A stretch of DNA of 64,000 nucleotides from the NCBI GenBank assembly GCA_040004035.1, contig JAMPLN010000011.1; one strand, 5' to 3'. The translations under genes were made by a program, and so were the position numbers. Below, piece after piece: positions 1-8,185 of this stretch. The notes under the pieces were generated by a model. The model saw only the letters and a program-made list of their open reading frames with translations. It was not told the DNA's origin and did no database searches. The stretch is from Microcoleus vaginatus_C (GTDB lineage: Bacteria > Cyanobacteriota > Cyanobacteriia > Cyanobacteriales > Microcoleaceae). Each line of letters starts with the position of its first letter. Position 1 is the first letter of the stretch.

Positions 1-2
1 TA

Positions 3-215
3 GCAGGACTGAGTTTAATTGAATATTTCCAAAGTCAAGAACTGGAAACTGCTGCCCAAGGCATTTTCAATCTCGACCAGTTGACTAAAACTTTGCAAGC
101 AGTATTTACGCAAAATCAGCAAGTTTCCTTCTTGCAATCTTTCGTCAACCAAGTGGCGAGTCGCCTTTCATCTCAGGTATCTGGGCCCGAAACCGTTAAG
201 TCGGTTGCCAATTAG
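3..215 (+). CDS. C-terminal end of an unidentified protein (cut by window edge)
   Basis: An open frame enters from the left edge and ends at TAG 213-215, giving the last 70 residues of a protein. The visible part is polar and probably helical, rich in Gln, Leu and Ser, with no recognisable catalytic motif. It is followed by a strong palindrome and then the GTPase gene on the same strand, 186 bases downstream. I do not recognise the family. The real-gene call rests on uninterrupted reading, ordinary amino acid composition and the terminator-like hairpin after it. Confidence 0.5.
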   Translation, partial: AGLSLIEYFQSQELETAAQGIFNLDQLTKTLQAVFTQNQQVSFLQSFVNQVASRLSSQVSGPETVKSVAN

Positions 216-256
216 AAGTAGTCCAGCATCTGATGTTAAATTGGGTCGATTGCCCA

Positions 257-301
257 GGAAGTAGGTAGGGACACGGCAGTGCCGTGTCCCTACCTACTTC
301 C
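257..301. repeat. perfect 22-bp inverted repeat (dispersed palindrome, possible terminator)
   Basis: Arms 257-278 and 280-301 are perfectly complementary around a single central G. The core reads GTAGGGACACGGCA and its complement. There is no T-run directly after it. Palindromes with this GGGACACGGCA core are dispersed in many filamentous cyanobacterial genomes, so it is more likely a mobile palindrome that may also stop transcription from the upstream gene. Confidence 0.75.
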
Positions 302-401
302 CCAATAAAAAATTATAAATTTATGAAAAATTGTATTAAAATAAGAAATAGGATTTATAATTCGACGATCAATTATACCTGCTTAAAAAAGCCGATCGCC
401 A

Positions 402-1892
402 ATGGCTGACAATTCCCTTCAAGAAAATCGCTTATCCCTTGCCCGCGCCAGTTTGCGCGAAGCCCTGGCGCGCTATTCCCACCTGCGCCAAGGGAAAAAA
501 AACTCGAATAATACAGAATTAGAAGCGGCGCTGCAATATCAGTTAGATATCTTAACTTCCACCTCAGAAAAACTAGACCACAACGTCATTCGCATTGCTA
601 CTTTCGGCTTAGTCAGCCGTGGCAAGTCAGCCGTATTAAACGCGCTTTTAGGTCAAAAAATTCTGCAAACAGGCCCTCTCAACGGCGTGACTCAGTGGCC
701 GCGTTCCGTGCGCTGGAGTGTGCCTTTATCCTTCCTTGACAGCGACGAATCCCCCCAACCCCCCCTTGGCAAGGGTGGGAAAGGAGGGGTGCAAGTAGAA
801 TTAATCGATACTCCCGGACTTGATGAAGTTGGCGGCGAAGTGCGCGGCGAAATGGCGAAACAAGTAACTCGCCAAGCTGACTTAATTCTGTTTGTCGTTG
901 CAGGCGATATCACCAGAACTGAATATCAAGCACTGTGCGAATTGCAAACAGCTCAAAAACCAGTAATTTTAGTTTTTAATAAAATTGACCTTTATCCAGA
1001 ATTAGACAGAAAAGCTATTTACCAAAGTTTGCAAGCGCTGGGAAATTCTGAAGAGTTAGCAGCCGCTGCGGTAACAGAGGAAACAGATAGCGAAAATTTG
1101 TCCGATCGCCCAAACAACTCCTCCGATAAATCTACCGCAAAATCACCGCCTAAAATTGCCAAATCATTAGAAATAGTCATGGTAGCCGCCGAACCCGCGC
1201 CGGTGCAAGTCCGAGTGGAATGGTCCGACGGAAGAGTAACTAACGAATGGGAGTCGCCACCCCCGCAGATAGACGAACTCAAACATAAAATTCTCACAAT
1301 TCTTAACAGAGAAGGTCGATCGCTCCTCGCTCTAAATGCTTTAGTTGAAGCTAGAGATGCCGAAGCAAACATTGCCCGTCACGTTCTCAAATTGCGGCAA
1401 ACAGAAGCCGAAGATTTAATCTGGCAATTTGCAAAATATAAAGCTTTGGCTGTCGGTTTAAATCCAGTGGCATTCTTGGATGTAATGGGAGCAAGTGTCG
1501 CAGATTTAGCCTTAATTCGCTCTTTATCCAGACTTTACGGCTTACCCATGACGGGTTACGAAGCCGGGAAACTTTGGCAGACTATTTTCTCCAGTGCTGG
1601 CGGCGTACTTTTGGGAGAATTGGGTAGCAGTTTCCTGTTGGGATTTGGCAAAAGTGCGGCGGCTGCGGCCCCGCACATCGGCTTTTCTACTTTTGCCGGA
1701 GTCGCTGTCACTCAAGCTAGTTTAGCAGCTTACGGAACCTACGCTGTCGGTCGGGCCGCCCAAGTTTACTTAGAAAAAGGCTGCACCTGGGGCCCCCTGG
1801 GACAAGATACGGTAATTCAAGAAATTCTCGCCACCATCGAGCGTAATACAATTATCGATCGCTTGCAGCAAGAGTTTAAAATTGGCAATTAA
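402..1892 (+). CDS. Era/HSR1-like GTPase with hydrophobic DUF697-type C-terminus
   Basis: A 496-residue GTP-binding protein. The P-loop (G1) is GLVSRGKS at residues 69-76, G3 is DTPGL at 136-140 and G4 is NKID at 193-196. The last third is long, Ala/Gly-rich and hydrophobic (about 340-470), as in GTPases with a DUF697 membrane-associating tail. Family knowledge suggests a membrane-linked GTP switch; the target is unknown. Residues about 116-130 (PQPPLGKGGKGG and flanks) are encoded by a C-run/G-run dispersed DNA repeat and probably form a surface loop between G1 and G3. ATG at 402 is the only upstream start that keeps the N-terminal helix. Function beyond GTP binding is not known. Confidence 0.85.
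   Translation: MADNSLQENRLSLARASLREALARYSHLRQGKKNSNNTELEAALQYQLDILTSTSEKLDHNVIRIATFGLVSRGKSAVLNALLGQKILQTGPLNGVTQWPRSVRWSVPLSFLDSDESPQPPLGKGGKGGVQVELIDTPGLDEVGGEVRGEMAKQVTRQADLILFVVAGDITRTEYQALCELQTAQKPVILVFNKIDLYPELDRKAIYQSLQALGNSEELAAAAVTEETDSENLSDRPNNSSDKSTAKSPPKIAKSLEIVMVAAEPAPVQVRVEWSDGRVTNEWESPPPQIDELKHKILTILNREGRSLLALNALVEARDAEANIARHVLKLRQTEAEDLIWQFAKYKALAVGLNPVAFLDVMGASVADLALIRSLSRLYGLPMTGYEAGKLWQTIFSSAGGVLLGELGSSFLLGFGKSAAAAAPHIGFSTFAGVAVTQASLAAYGTYAVGRAAQVYLEKGCTWGPLGQDTVIQEILATIERNTIIDRLQQEFKIGN
748..791 (+). repeat. C-run/G-run dispersed repeat inserted in frame in the GTPase gene
   Basis: The stretch has C6 and C7 runs, then TTGGCAAGGGTGGGAAAGG and a G4 run. It can fold imperfectly on itself. 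It stays in frame and encodes a Pro/Gly-rich peptide. A related, non-identical C-run/G-run repeat lies at about 63750-63820, outside any gene. Length and composition mark it as an insertion into a GTPase domain that does not need it. Confidence 0.6.
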
Positions 1893-2077
1893 AAATTGTC
1901 CTAGTAGTTGAGTAGGGTGCTTCAGGAGAGGATTATTTGTGAATAATCGAAGAGCTAGGATATGACGCATCCTACTGCTTTTATTCTTATACAATTGTCA
2001 AAAAAAAATGCAACTGTAGCTAAGCTTCCAACCACGATATTCATCAGTAATTCCCACTTCTTTAATCGAAAATCGTA

Positions 2078-2767
2078 TTACCGCCTCGCGATTCTAACGC
2101 CTTCCCTAAAATGGGCGATCGTCGCAATTACCGCTATAGAAAAGTAAAATATTCTAATCAGCCAAAAACAAACCCGCATTGACCAAGAAACAATAGTCGG
2201 AGCAATACCAGTGAACTGTACAAATCTGGAATTAACTCTTTTTTCAAAGCTGTCAAGGTCTTTCATCTCCGATTGTTTCGTCGGAATAACGGGAAACTGA
2301 CCAGTATATACGTAATAACCGATAAAACCAGGCAATCCTACTTTTCTATTCAAAAAGGAGTTAGTTAAGGTTGCAGTTTGCGGAGGCGATAATTTATCGG
2401 ATTCTTCCACTTTTTCCAGCCAAGAATTATATCGAATGGCTGGCGTAATCATGAAAACTAAGGGAACTATAACTATCAACACAGCAGCACTAATTTTGCG
2501 ACCGTATTGAGGGTGTAAAAGCCTTGTCGCCACACCCACTCCCATACCGATAAAAGCAAATACCAATATATTTAACAGTTCAATAATTTCGATACCCCTC
2601 AACAAATCGCCGATAATCAGAAGTGTATATAATAATTTGTCGGCTAGTAGCAGAGCGGCCCACTTGATGAGAATTGAAACGCCTACAATAGTAGCTACAA
2701 TCGCCACATACCCGATGGCACCTAGAACGTACAGGAAAATCGAACCGGCTTGTTTGAATGATTGCAT
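2078..2767 (-). CDS. multi-spanning membrane protein of unknown function
   Basis: A 229-residue protein with about five hydrophobic segments: roughly residues 7-33, 36-54, 62-80, 92-112 and one near the C-terminus (residues 199-218). The loop between the fourth and fifth segments is polar, about 80 residues, and probably extracytoplasmic or cytoplasmic depending on topology. No catalytic motif is visible. The frame extends upstream to a TTG at 2809, but the first ATG is at 2767 and the sequence from there starts directly with the membrane helix region, so I chose it. It lies tail-to-tail with the GTPase gene and upstream of nothing obvious. I do not recognise the family. Confidence 0.6.
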   Translation of the reverse strand: MQSFKQAGSIFLYVLGAIGYVAIVATIVGVSILIKWAALLLADKLLYTLLIIGDLLRGIEIIELLNILVFAFIGMGVGVATRLLHPQYGRKISAAVLIVIVPLVFMITPAIRYNSWLEKVEESDKLSPPQTATLTNSFLNRKVGLPGFIGYYVYTGQFPVIPTKQSEMKDLDSFEKRVNSRFVQFTGIAPTIVSWSMRVCFWLIRIFYFSIAVIATIAHFREGVRIARR

Positions 2768-2887
2768 GGAATTATTCACTAAGTGAAAGTTTAGGAGTCT
2801 GATTGACAAAATTTTTTAAAATTTAGAGCAATCTGGAGTTCCAAATTTGATTTTTAAAATAGATTAGCTTGACATCTTGAAATCAAT

Positions 2888-3730
2888 CTACAATCGATCG
2901 ACAAGTTCCCGCGCCGCCGCTTTGGTGACTTGTGCGATCCGTTCCTTCACAACATCCTCTTCGATCGCCCTCAGCTCTGTTTCTTGTTCGCGATCGATCC
3001 CCAACCATAAAAGATACTCGATATTACCAGCCGGGCCAAGTAAAGGCGACCACGTTAAGCCGCGTTGCTGCCATCCTAAAGCTGTGGCTGCCTTCCACAC
3101 TTGAAAAATCGCATCGGCTTGAGTTGCTGAGTCTCGCACTACGCCTTTTTTCCCGACTCTCTCGCGCCCTACCTCAAACTGCGGCTTTACCAGCAACACC
3201 GCTTCTCGCGGTGGTGCCAACAATTCCCACAGCGCCGGTAAAATCTTATCCAGGGAAATAAACGACACATCTACTACCGCCAAATCTGCTCGCTCAGAGT
3301 CGCCGTAAAGCTCAGCAGCAGTCATGTACCGCAAATTGGTGCGTTCTTTCAAAATTACCCTCGGATCGTTACGCAAGCCCCAATCTGCTTGACCGTAGCC
3401 AACGTCTACGCCGTAGACTAGGGCGGCGCCGGCTTGCAGCAAACAGTCGGTAAAACCGCCTGTGGAAATGCCGCCGTCGAGACAAATTCTGCCTGCAACG
3501 GGAATTGCAAAAACTTCTAAAGCTTTGGCTAATTTGTCGCCGCCTCTGGAAACATAGCGCGATCGCTCTTTGATCTGAATTTTTGCTGAAATATCGACCT
3601 CAGTGCCCGGTTTGTCAACTACCTGTTGGTTGATAGAGACTTTCCCAGTCCGAATCAAGGCCTGAGCTTGCTGTCTGGAACTGCACAAATCTAGGCTGAC
3701 CAATAATGTGTCTAGTCGCTGTTTAGCCAA
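2888..3730 (-). CDS. tlyA: TlyA-family rRNA 2'-O-methyltransferase (hemolysin-like)
   Basis: 280 residues. An S4 RNA-binding domain (about 3-65, starting AKQRLDTLLVSLDL) precedes an FtsJ/RrmJ-type SAM methyltransferase domain. The SAM-binding segment is CLDGGISTGGFTD (about 98-110), and a VDVSFIS strand and LVKPQFE segment follow. TlyA enzymes 2'-O-methylate ribosomal RNA in the small and sometimes large subunit; the name hemolysin is historical. The start is a TTG at 3730: it gives the usual MAKQRLD beginning and no ATG is available nearby. Length is normal for the family. It is divergent from the small gene at 3941. Confidence 0.88.
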   Translation of the reverse strand: MAKQRLDTLLVSLDLCSSRQQAQALIRTGKVSINQQVVDKPGTEVDISAKIQIKERSRYVSRGGDKLAKALEVFAIPVAGRICLDGGISTGGFTDCLLQAGAALVYGVDVGYGQADWGLRNDPRVILKERTNLRYMTAAELYGDSERADLAVVDVSFISLDKILPALWELLAPPREAVLLVKPQFEVGRERVGKKGVVRDSATQADAIFQVWKAATALGWQQRGLTWSPLLGPAGNIEYLLWLGIDREQETELRAIEEDVVKERIAQVTKAAARELVDRL

Positions 3731-3940
3731 GGTTTTTAATCTGTACGGATAGGGTTAAGCAGTACCAGATTAGCACTTACGCACAAGCCCCACTGCTAAT
3801 TTTTGGCGATTATTTTGGTTTTGCGATTGTCGCGGGGCGATCGCCCCAGCTCACATTATGTGACTGAGATCGCTCTGATTGTGTAGTTTTATCACAGATA
3901 TACCTTCATAAAATCACACAATAATTTTTGCGACTAGCAG

Positions 3941-4189
3941 ATGATTTATATGCAGCTAAAAGCGCTACAAATACCATCAGGGCGATCGACCATGAAAACA
4001 ATTAACTTTCCTATCAGAAATTCGGGCAATTGTCAAGAAAATCCCCTCGCCTTCGTCAGCGGTGACATCATCCACATTCTTTACCCCAATGGCGAAGTAG
4101 AAGCAACAACCACCGAACAAGTGGATCTGGGCCAAACCAAAAATCCCCTGGACAAATGCCTCGTCTGGGGATGGGTTGACGATTTTTAG
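3941..4189 (+). CDS. small conserved-type hypothetical protein
   Basis: 82 residues from ATG 3941, or 65 residues if translation starts at ATG 3992 (MKTINF). The first 17 codons run over a HIP1-like GGCGATCG and no good ribosome-binding site decides between the two. The body has a short beta-rich centre and a C-terminus ending WGWVDDF. It resembles small DUF-type proteins of cyanobacteria, but I cannot name a family. Neighbours (tlyA, apcF) give no functional clue. Confidence 0.5.
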   Translation: MIYMQLKALQIPSGRSTMKTINFPIRNSGNCQENPLAFVSGDIIHILYPNGEVEATTTEQVDLGQTKNPLDKCLVWGWVDDF

Positions 4190-4320
4190 TACCAGTTTCA
4201 AACAAGAATGCAATTATAGGGAAGCTCCAAACCCTTAATTCATAAGTCATTCCCAATTATTCAAATTTTTAATCTATAATTTTTAATCTGAAATCTTTAA
4301 TCTGAAATTGTATAACCCAT

Positions 4321-4363
4321 AAAAAAAGATCGCTTGGAGGCTGTGAGGCCAAAAAAAGCGATC
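4321..4363 (-). terminator. rho-independent terminator of apcF
   Basis: Read on the minus strand, stem GATCGCTT (4363-4356) pairs with AAGCGATC (4335-4328). An inner GC-rich part can extend the pairing, and a run of seven T follows (4327-4321). It lies 66 bases past the apcF stop codon. Confidence 0.7.
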
Positions 4364-4428
4364 GATCTAACGGCTGCTAACTGCCAGCCACAAGTGCAAT
4401 TTGCTGCTAAAAGAACTAGCAAATTGAC

Positions 4429-4938
4429 TTAAATATCTTGTTCGCTCAATTCGCGAATCATGTAATCAAAAGGCTGATCCAAAAAAGGCCCCACAGACAA
4501 GCCAGCAGCTTGCACTTGAGCCTTAACCATCTCCTTCATAATGCTAATCCCCATCACCGTCGGGCCAATGGGAACGCTTAGAGAATTGTAAGTTTCCCGC
4601 AAACCTTGCAGCACGCGCTCGTCGAGCACGTCGGTACTTCCAGCCACTAGGGCGTAAGTAGCATAGCGCAAGTAGTAGTCCATATCCCGCAGACAAGCCG
4701 CGTAGCGACGAGTCGTGTAGGCATTTCCACCAGGACGGATCAGTTCCGGCTGTTCAGCAAATAGCTGGATACCAGCTTGCTTGACAATTGCCGCAGCATT
4801 GCTGTTAATCGCAGCCGCCGCCTGTACCCGTGCCGTGCCCGTTGCAAAATAAGATTTCAACCGATCGATACCATCTCGGTCTAAATACCTACCAGCAACA
4901 TCATAGTTTTCAATCAGGCTCGTCACTGCATCGCGCAT
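4429..4938 (-). CDS. apcF: allophycocyanin beta-18 core subunit ApcF
   Basis: 169 residues, the normal length. It is a phycobiliprotein of the phycobilisome core that replaces one ApcB and sits next to the linker ApcE. Visible marks are the RPGGNAYTTRR segment, with the Asn that is methylated in beta subunits, and the chromophore Cys in RRYAACLRDMDYY. The insertion and C-terminus (LSEQDI) are ApcF-like rather than ApcB-like. The frame opens with a TTG at 4953, but that codon overlaps the Shine-Dalgarno sequence GGGAGAG that serves the ATG at 4938; MRDAVTS is also the usual N-terminus. It is divergent from glnA across a 340-base region. Confidence 0.93.
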   Translation of the reverse strand: MRDAVTSLIENYDVAGRYLDRDGIDRLKSYFATGTARVQAAAAINSNAAAIVKQAGIQLFAEQPELIRPGGNAYTTRRYAACLRDMDYYLRYATYALVAGSTDVLDERVLQGLRETYNSLSVPIGPTVMGISIMKEMVKAQVQAAGLSVGPFLDQPFDYMIRELSEQDI

Positions 4939-5177
4939 AAGTTTCTCTCCCAAAAATCTTTATCAATACTTTGCTATCTGAGACAGACCGCCTATTGTAG
5001 ACTACTACAAATCGGCGTTTGATTAAGATTTGAGATAGGATTTTCACGAAGGGTAGTCTATCCGCGGCAAACTGTCGTAAAATTTAGCCGTTTGCCTGGT
5101 ATCTTCAGCCGAAAAATAATCCACAGGGCAAAAATCTCAAACTGCCCGGCCGCAGTGGGCCGCTATTTCAAAATTTT

Positions 5178-5219
5178 GTAGCCATAGATACAAAATAGTG
5201 GATACTGAAGGCCTACGAT
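5178..5219 (+). promoter_or_regulatory. NtcA-activated (class II) promoter of glnA
   Basis: GTA (5178-5180), eight bases, then TAC (5189-5191): an exact GTA-N8-TAC NtcA operator. After 22 bases comes TACGAT (5214-5219), matching the -10 form TAN3T at the spacing known for NtcA-activated promoters. Transcription should therefore start near 5226, about 53 bases before the glnA ATG. This implies induction under nitrogen limitation through 2-oxoglutarate and NtcA. Confidence 0.85.
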
Positions 5220-5278
5220 CGCCCACACAGTCTGAAATCGGCCGATCGCCAAGACACAACCAATATCAGGAGTAAGTC

Positions 5279-6700
5279 ATGTTCCAGACACCCCAAGAAG
5301 CCTTAAACTACATACAAGAAAATAAGATCCAGATCGTTGACCTCAAATTCATCGATATGCCGGGGATCTGGCAGCACCTTTCCCTGTACCACGACCAAAT
5401 CGACGAAACTGCATTCACAGACGGCGTACCCTTCGACGGTTCCAGCATTAGGGGCTGGAAAGCCATCAACGAATCAGACATGACGATGGTCATCGATCCG
5501 ACCACCGCTTGGATGGACCCGTTCATGGCAGAACCTACCATCAGCTTCATTTGCAGCATCAAAGAACCTCGCACCGGCCAACCGTACAGTCGCTGTCCTC
5601 GCACCATTGCCCAAAAAGCCATAGACTACTTGCTTTCGACCGGTCTCGGCGATACAGCATTCTTTGGTCCGGAAGCAGAATTCTTTATTTTTGACGACGT
5701 TCGCTTCGACCAAACCCAAAATTCCGGCTACTATTACGTAGATTCGATCGAAGGTCGCTGGAATTCCGGCAAAGAAGAAGCAGGCGGCAACCTCGGCTAT
5801 AAACCGCGTTACAAAGAAGGTTATTTCCCAGTAGCACCAACCGATACCTCTCAAGACATGAGAACGGAAATGCTGCTGACAATGGCAAAATGCGGCGTAC
5901 CCATCGAAAAGCACCACCACGAAGTCGCCACCGGCGGTCAATGCGAACTCGGTTTCCGATTTGCCACTTTAGTACAAGCCGCCGACTACTTGCTGACTTA
6001 CAAATACGTCATCAAAAACGTCGGCAAAAAATACGGCAAAACCATCACCTTCATGCCCAAACCGCTGTTCAACGACAACGGTTCCGGGATGCACGTTCAC
6101 CAGTCGATTTGGAAAGACGGCCAACCTCTATTTGCAGGCGATCAATATGCAGGTTTCAGTCAAATGGGACTGCATTACATCGGCGGCATTCTCAAGCACG
6201 CACCGGCACTTTTGGCAATCACCAACCCCACGACCAATTCCTACAAGCGTTTAGTTCCGGGCTTTGAAGCGCCTGTAAACTTAGCTTACTCTCAAGGGAA
6301 TCGATCGGCATCAGTACGGATTCCGTTGTCGGGAACCAACCCCAAAGCCAAGCGGTTAGAATTCCGCTGTCCCGATGCCACATCCAACCCCTATTTAGCA
6401 TTTGCAGCCATGCTGTGTGCCGGCATAGACGGCATCAAGAATCAAATCGATCCGGGCGAACCTTTGGACGTGGATATCTACGACCTATCCCCGGAAGAAT
6501 TGAGCAAAATTCCTTCAACTCCCGGTTCCTTGGAAGGCGCTTTAGAAGCTTTAGAAAAAGACCACAGTTTCTTAACTGAAACCGGCGTATTTACCGAAGA
6601 CTTCATCCAAACTTGGATTTCCTACAAACTCGACAATGAAGTCAACCCGATGCGGCTGCGTCCTCACCCCTACGAGTTTGCTCTCTATTACGACTGTTAG
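5279..6700 (+). CDS. glnA: glutamine synthetase type I
   Basis: 473 residues, full length for GSI. It joins ammonium to glutamate using ATP, the entry step of GS-GOGAT. The N-terminal beta-grasp part has FDGSSIRGW. The catalytic part has the metal ligands in FFGPEAEFF, the NDNGSGMHVHQS segment, and NRSASVRIP for phosphate binding. The C-terminus RLRPHPYEF is typical. The AGGAGTAAGTC ribosome-binding site sits just upstream of ATG 5279. An exact NtcA site precedes it and a clear terminator follows, so it is probably monocistronic and nitrogen-regulated. Confidence 0.97.
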   Translation: MFQTPQEALNYIQENKIQIVDLKFIDMPGIWQHLSLYHDQIDETAFTDGVPFDGSSIRGWKAINESDMTMVIDPTTAWMDPFMAEPTISFICSIKEPRTGQPYSRCPRTIAQKAIDYLLSTGLGDTAFFGPEAEFFIFDDVRFDQTQNSGYYYVDSIEGRWNSGKEEAGGNLGYKPRYKEGYFPVAPTDTSQDMRTEMLLTMAKCGVPIEKHHHEVATGGQCELGFRFATLVQAADYLLTYKYVIKNVGKKYGKTITFMPKPLFNDNGSGMHVHQSIWKDGQPLFAGDQYAGFSQMGLHYIGGILKHAPALLAITNPTTNSYKRLVPGFEAPVNLAYSQGNRSASVRIPLSGTNPKAKRLEFRCPDATSNPYLAFAAMLCAGIDGIKNQIDPGEPLDVDIYDLSPEELSKIPSTPGSLEGALEALEKDHSFLTETGVFTEDFIQTWISYKLDNEVNPMRLRPHPYEFALYYDC

Positions 6701-6775
6701 AAAATTAATAATTAAAAATTAAAAGTTAAAACTGGTAATTATACCATTTTTAGCCTGTGATTTTTAATTAATAAG

Positions 6776-6804
6776 AACGCCGCCCTTAAAAGCGGCGTTT
6801 TTTT
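6776..6804 (+). terminator. rho-independent terminator of glnA
   Basis: Stem AACGCCGC (6776-6783), an eight-base loop, GCGGCGTT (6792-6799) and seven T (6798-6804). It lies 75 bases past the glnA stop and almost touches the end of the convergent gene, so it may insulate both. Confidence 0.9.
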
Positions 6805-6809
6805 GGAGT

Positions 6810-7250
6810 TTAGAACTTCTGGATCAGCGCCCAAACTCTCCCGTTACCCGACACTATCTGGGCAACGCTGTTAGTAGTAGGACCCATTGTAGCCTCAGAG
6901 ACATCCTCTACAGCCCATTTAGTTGCTTTCTCATCAACAATAAACAAATCGTCAGCGGTAGTGCCTTCCTGAACCCGATATATCTTATTCAAAATGAAAC
7001 GCTGTCGCGCCTCAGCTTTTGGTATGCCCGTAACTTCATCAGGATCGATAGAGAGGGCACTGCCTTCTTTTAATGTACCTTTCGAGTTGCTTAAATTACG
7101 ATCGTCCCTTTGAGCAACTCGCACGCCGTGAAGCTGGAAACCAGCCTCTGTCTCAGAGATATTTGAGACAGCAGCTACCGCCCCACTTTTTCCCAAACCG
7201 AGAACCCCTGCAAAAGCTGTCAAAATTAGCAAAAGCTTGAAATTATTCAC
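6810..7250 (-). CDS. exported protein of unknown function
   Basis: 146 residues when started at GTG 7250, which has AGGAG ten bases upstream (7265-7261). An in-frame ATG at 7289 has no ribosome-binding site and would put 13 polar residues before the signal peptide. From the GTG the protein opens with a classic signal: NNFK, a hydrophobic run (LLLILTAFAGVLGL), then small residues with a likely cleavage after AVAA. The mature part has no cysteine and no motif I recognise. It is convergent with glnA. Confidence 0.6.
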   Translation of the reverse strand: MNNFKLLLILTAFAGVLGLGKSGAVAAVSNISETEAGFQLHGVRVAQRDDRNLSNSKGTLKEGSALSIDPDEVTGIPKAEARQRFILNKIYRVQEGTTADDLFIVDEKATKWAVEDVSEATMGPTTNSVAQIVSGNGRVWALIQKF

Positions 7251-7326
7251 TGTATTTATGCTCCTTTGTTTGTGAGGTGCTGCACTCATTCTAAATTAGC
7301 AATTAGCAATTAACAATGACTAAACG

Positions 7327-7653
7327 ATGTCCGATATTTTTGTGATGATCCGCAATCAGAGTAACGTCGCCATGACTTCAGTTGACGGCATTGCCTTTGT
7401 CACTTTACTGACTCAAGAAGGACGGGTGCTGGCCGAGGAGACAGTTGACCTGTTTGAGGCTGATGTGAATTTTGATAACCTGAAGCCGGGAAAATATACT
7501 GTAGTTGTCAGGCACGAAGGCGTTGAACCTCGATCGGCAACCTGTAGTGTTACAATCACCGATGAAGATAAAGTAATCATGCTGACATTTGTTTACTTGG
7601 AGCTAGAACGGGTGCTGCTCCGCATTCAAACTTCAACAGAAGAAAGACTATGA
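7327..7653 (+). CDS. hypothetical beta-sandwich-like protein, first gene of a two-gene unit
   Basis: 108 residues. The pattern (short alternating strands, NFDNLKPGKYTVVVRHEGV in the middle, Thr/Val-rich) resembles carboxypeptidase-regulatory or SdrB-like prealbumin folds, where the LxPGxYxV element is common. No signal peptide is seen, so it is probably cytoplasmic. Its stop overlaps the next start by four bases (ATGA), implying translational coupling. The function is unknown; the fold statement is inference. Confidence 0.55.
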   Translation: MSDIFVMIRNQSNVAMTSVDGIAFVTLLTQEGRVLAEETVDLFEADVNFDNLKPGKYTVVVRHEGVEPRSATCSVTITDEDKVIMLTFVYLELERVLLRIQTSTEERL

Positions 7654-7883
7654 CCGTGAAAGTTACTCCGCCCAATTCAATTAAAATGTTTCGCTATCGA
7701 GTACATTTCTTGGCAAAAGACCTCTGGAGGGAAAAAAACCCGGTTTGTCGGATGAATCTGGCTTTACAGTTAGCTGATGTGGCGACAACTCTGGCTAGAT
7801 TAGAAGTAGAAGAGGCGCGAAAATTTCAACAAGAGTCTGCTAGTGTTGAGGCTTCAGACTCGACGGAACCTGAAGAGTTTTGA
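7650..7883 (+). CDS. small hypothetical protein coupled to the preceding gene
   Basis: 77 residues, starting inside the stop codon of the upstream gene. The N-terminal half is basic and helical (FRYRVHFLAKDLW, then a Cys and NLALQLADVATTLARLE); the last 20 residues are acidic and Ser/Glu-rich. It looks like a small helical partner of the upstream protein. No family recognised. Confidence 0.5.
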   Translation: MTVKVTPPNSIKMFRYRVHFLAKDLWREKNPVCRMNLALQLADVATTLARLEVEEARKFQQESASVEASDSTEPEEF

Positions 7884-8185
7884 GTGCGTGAGATTGCTTT
7901 CTGCGATCCGCGCCACCCTTGCGTGATAGCAGTTTAAAAAATAATCTAACTGTATAAAAGCTCCCAACCCTGATAGTCATCAGTCATTTTTAATCTAAAG
8001 TCTAAAATCTAAAATGGTATGGCTCGCAACTCAAAACTATTGTCATTTGTTGAGCTAGTAAAAAAATTGTCTGTATAAAATTGAATCTCCGTGCTAAACA
8101 ATAACTTTCTGCCTTGCGAGGTAATTCGTTGTCGAAAAAACTGCGTTACACTTATATAGGTATCTTTACAAAACAACATAAAAGC

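Noticed and set aside
4938..4953. TTG at 4953 as the apcF start
   Set aside because: It overlaps the GGGAGAG ribosome-binding site of ATG 4938, and ApcF proteins begin MRDAVTS.
5474..5941. Long antisense frames inside glnA
   Set aside because: They mirror the strongly conserved glnA codons and show no ribosome-binding site or family likeness.
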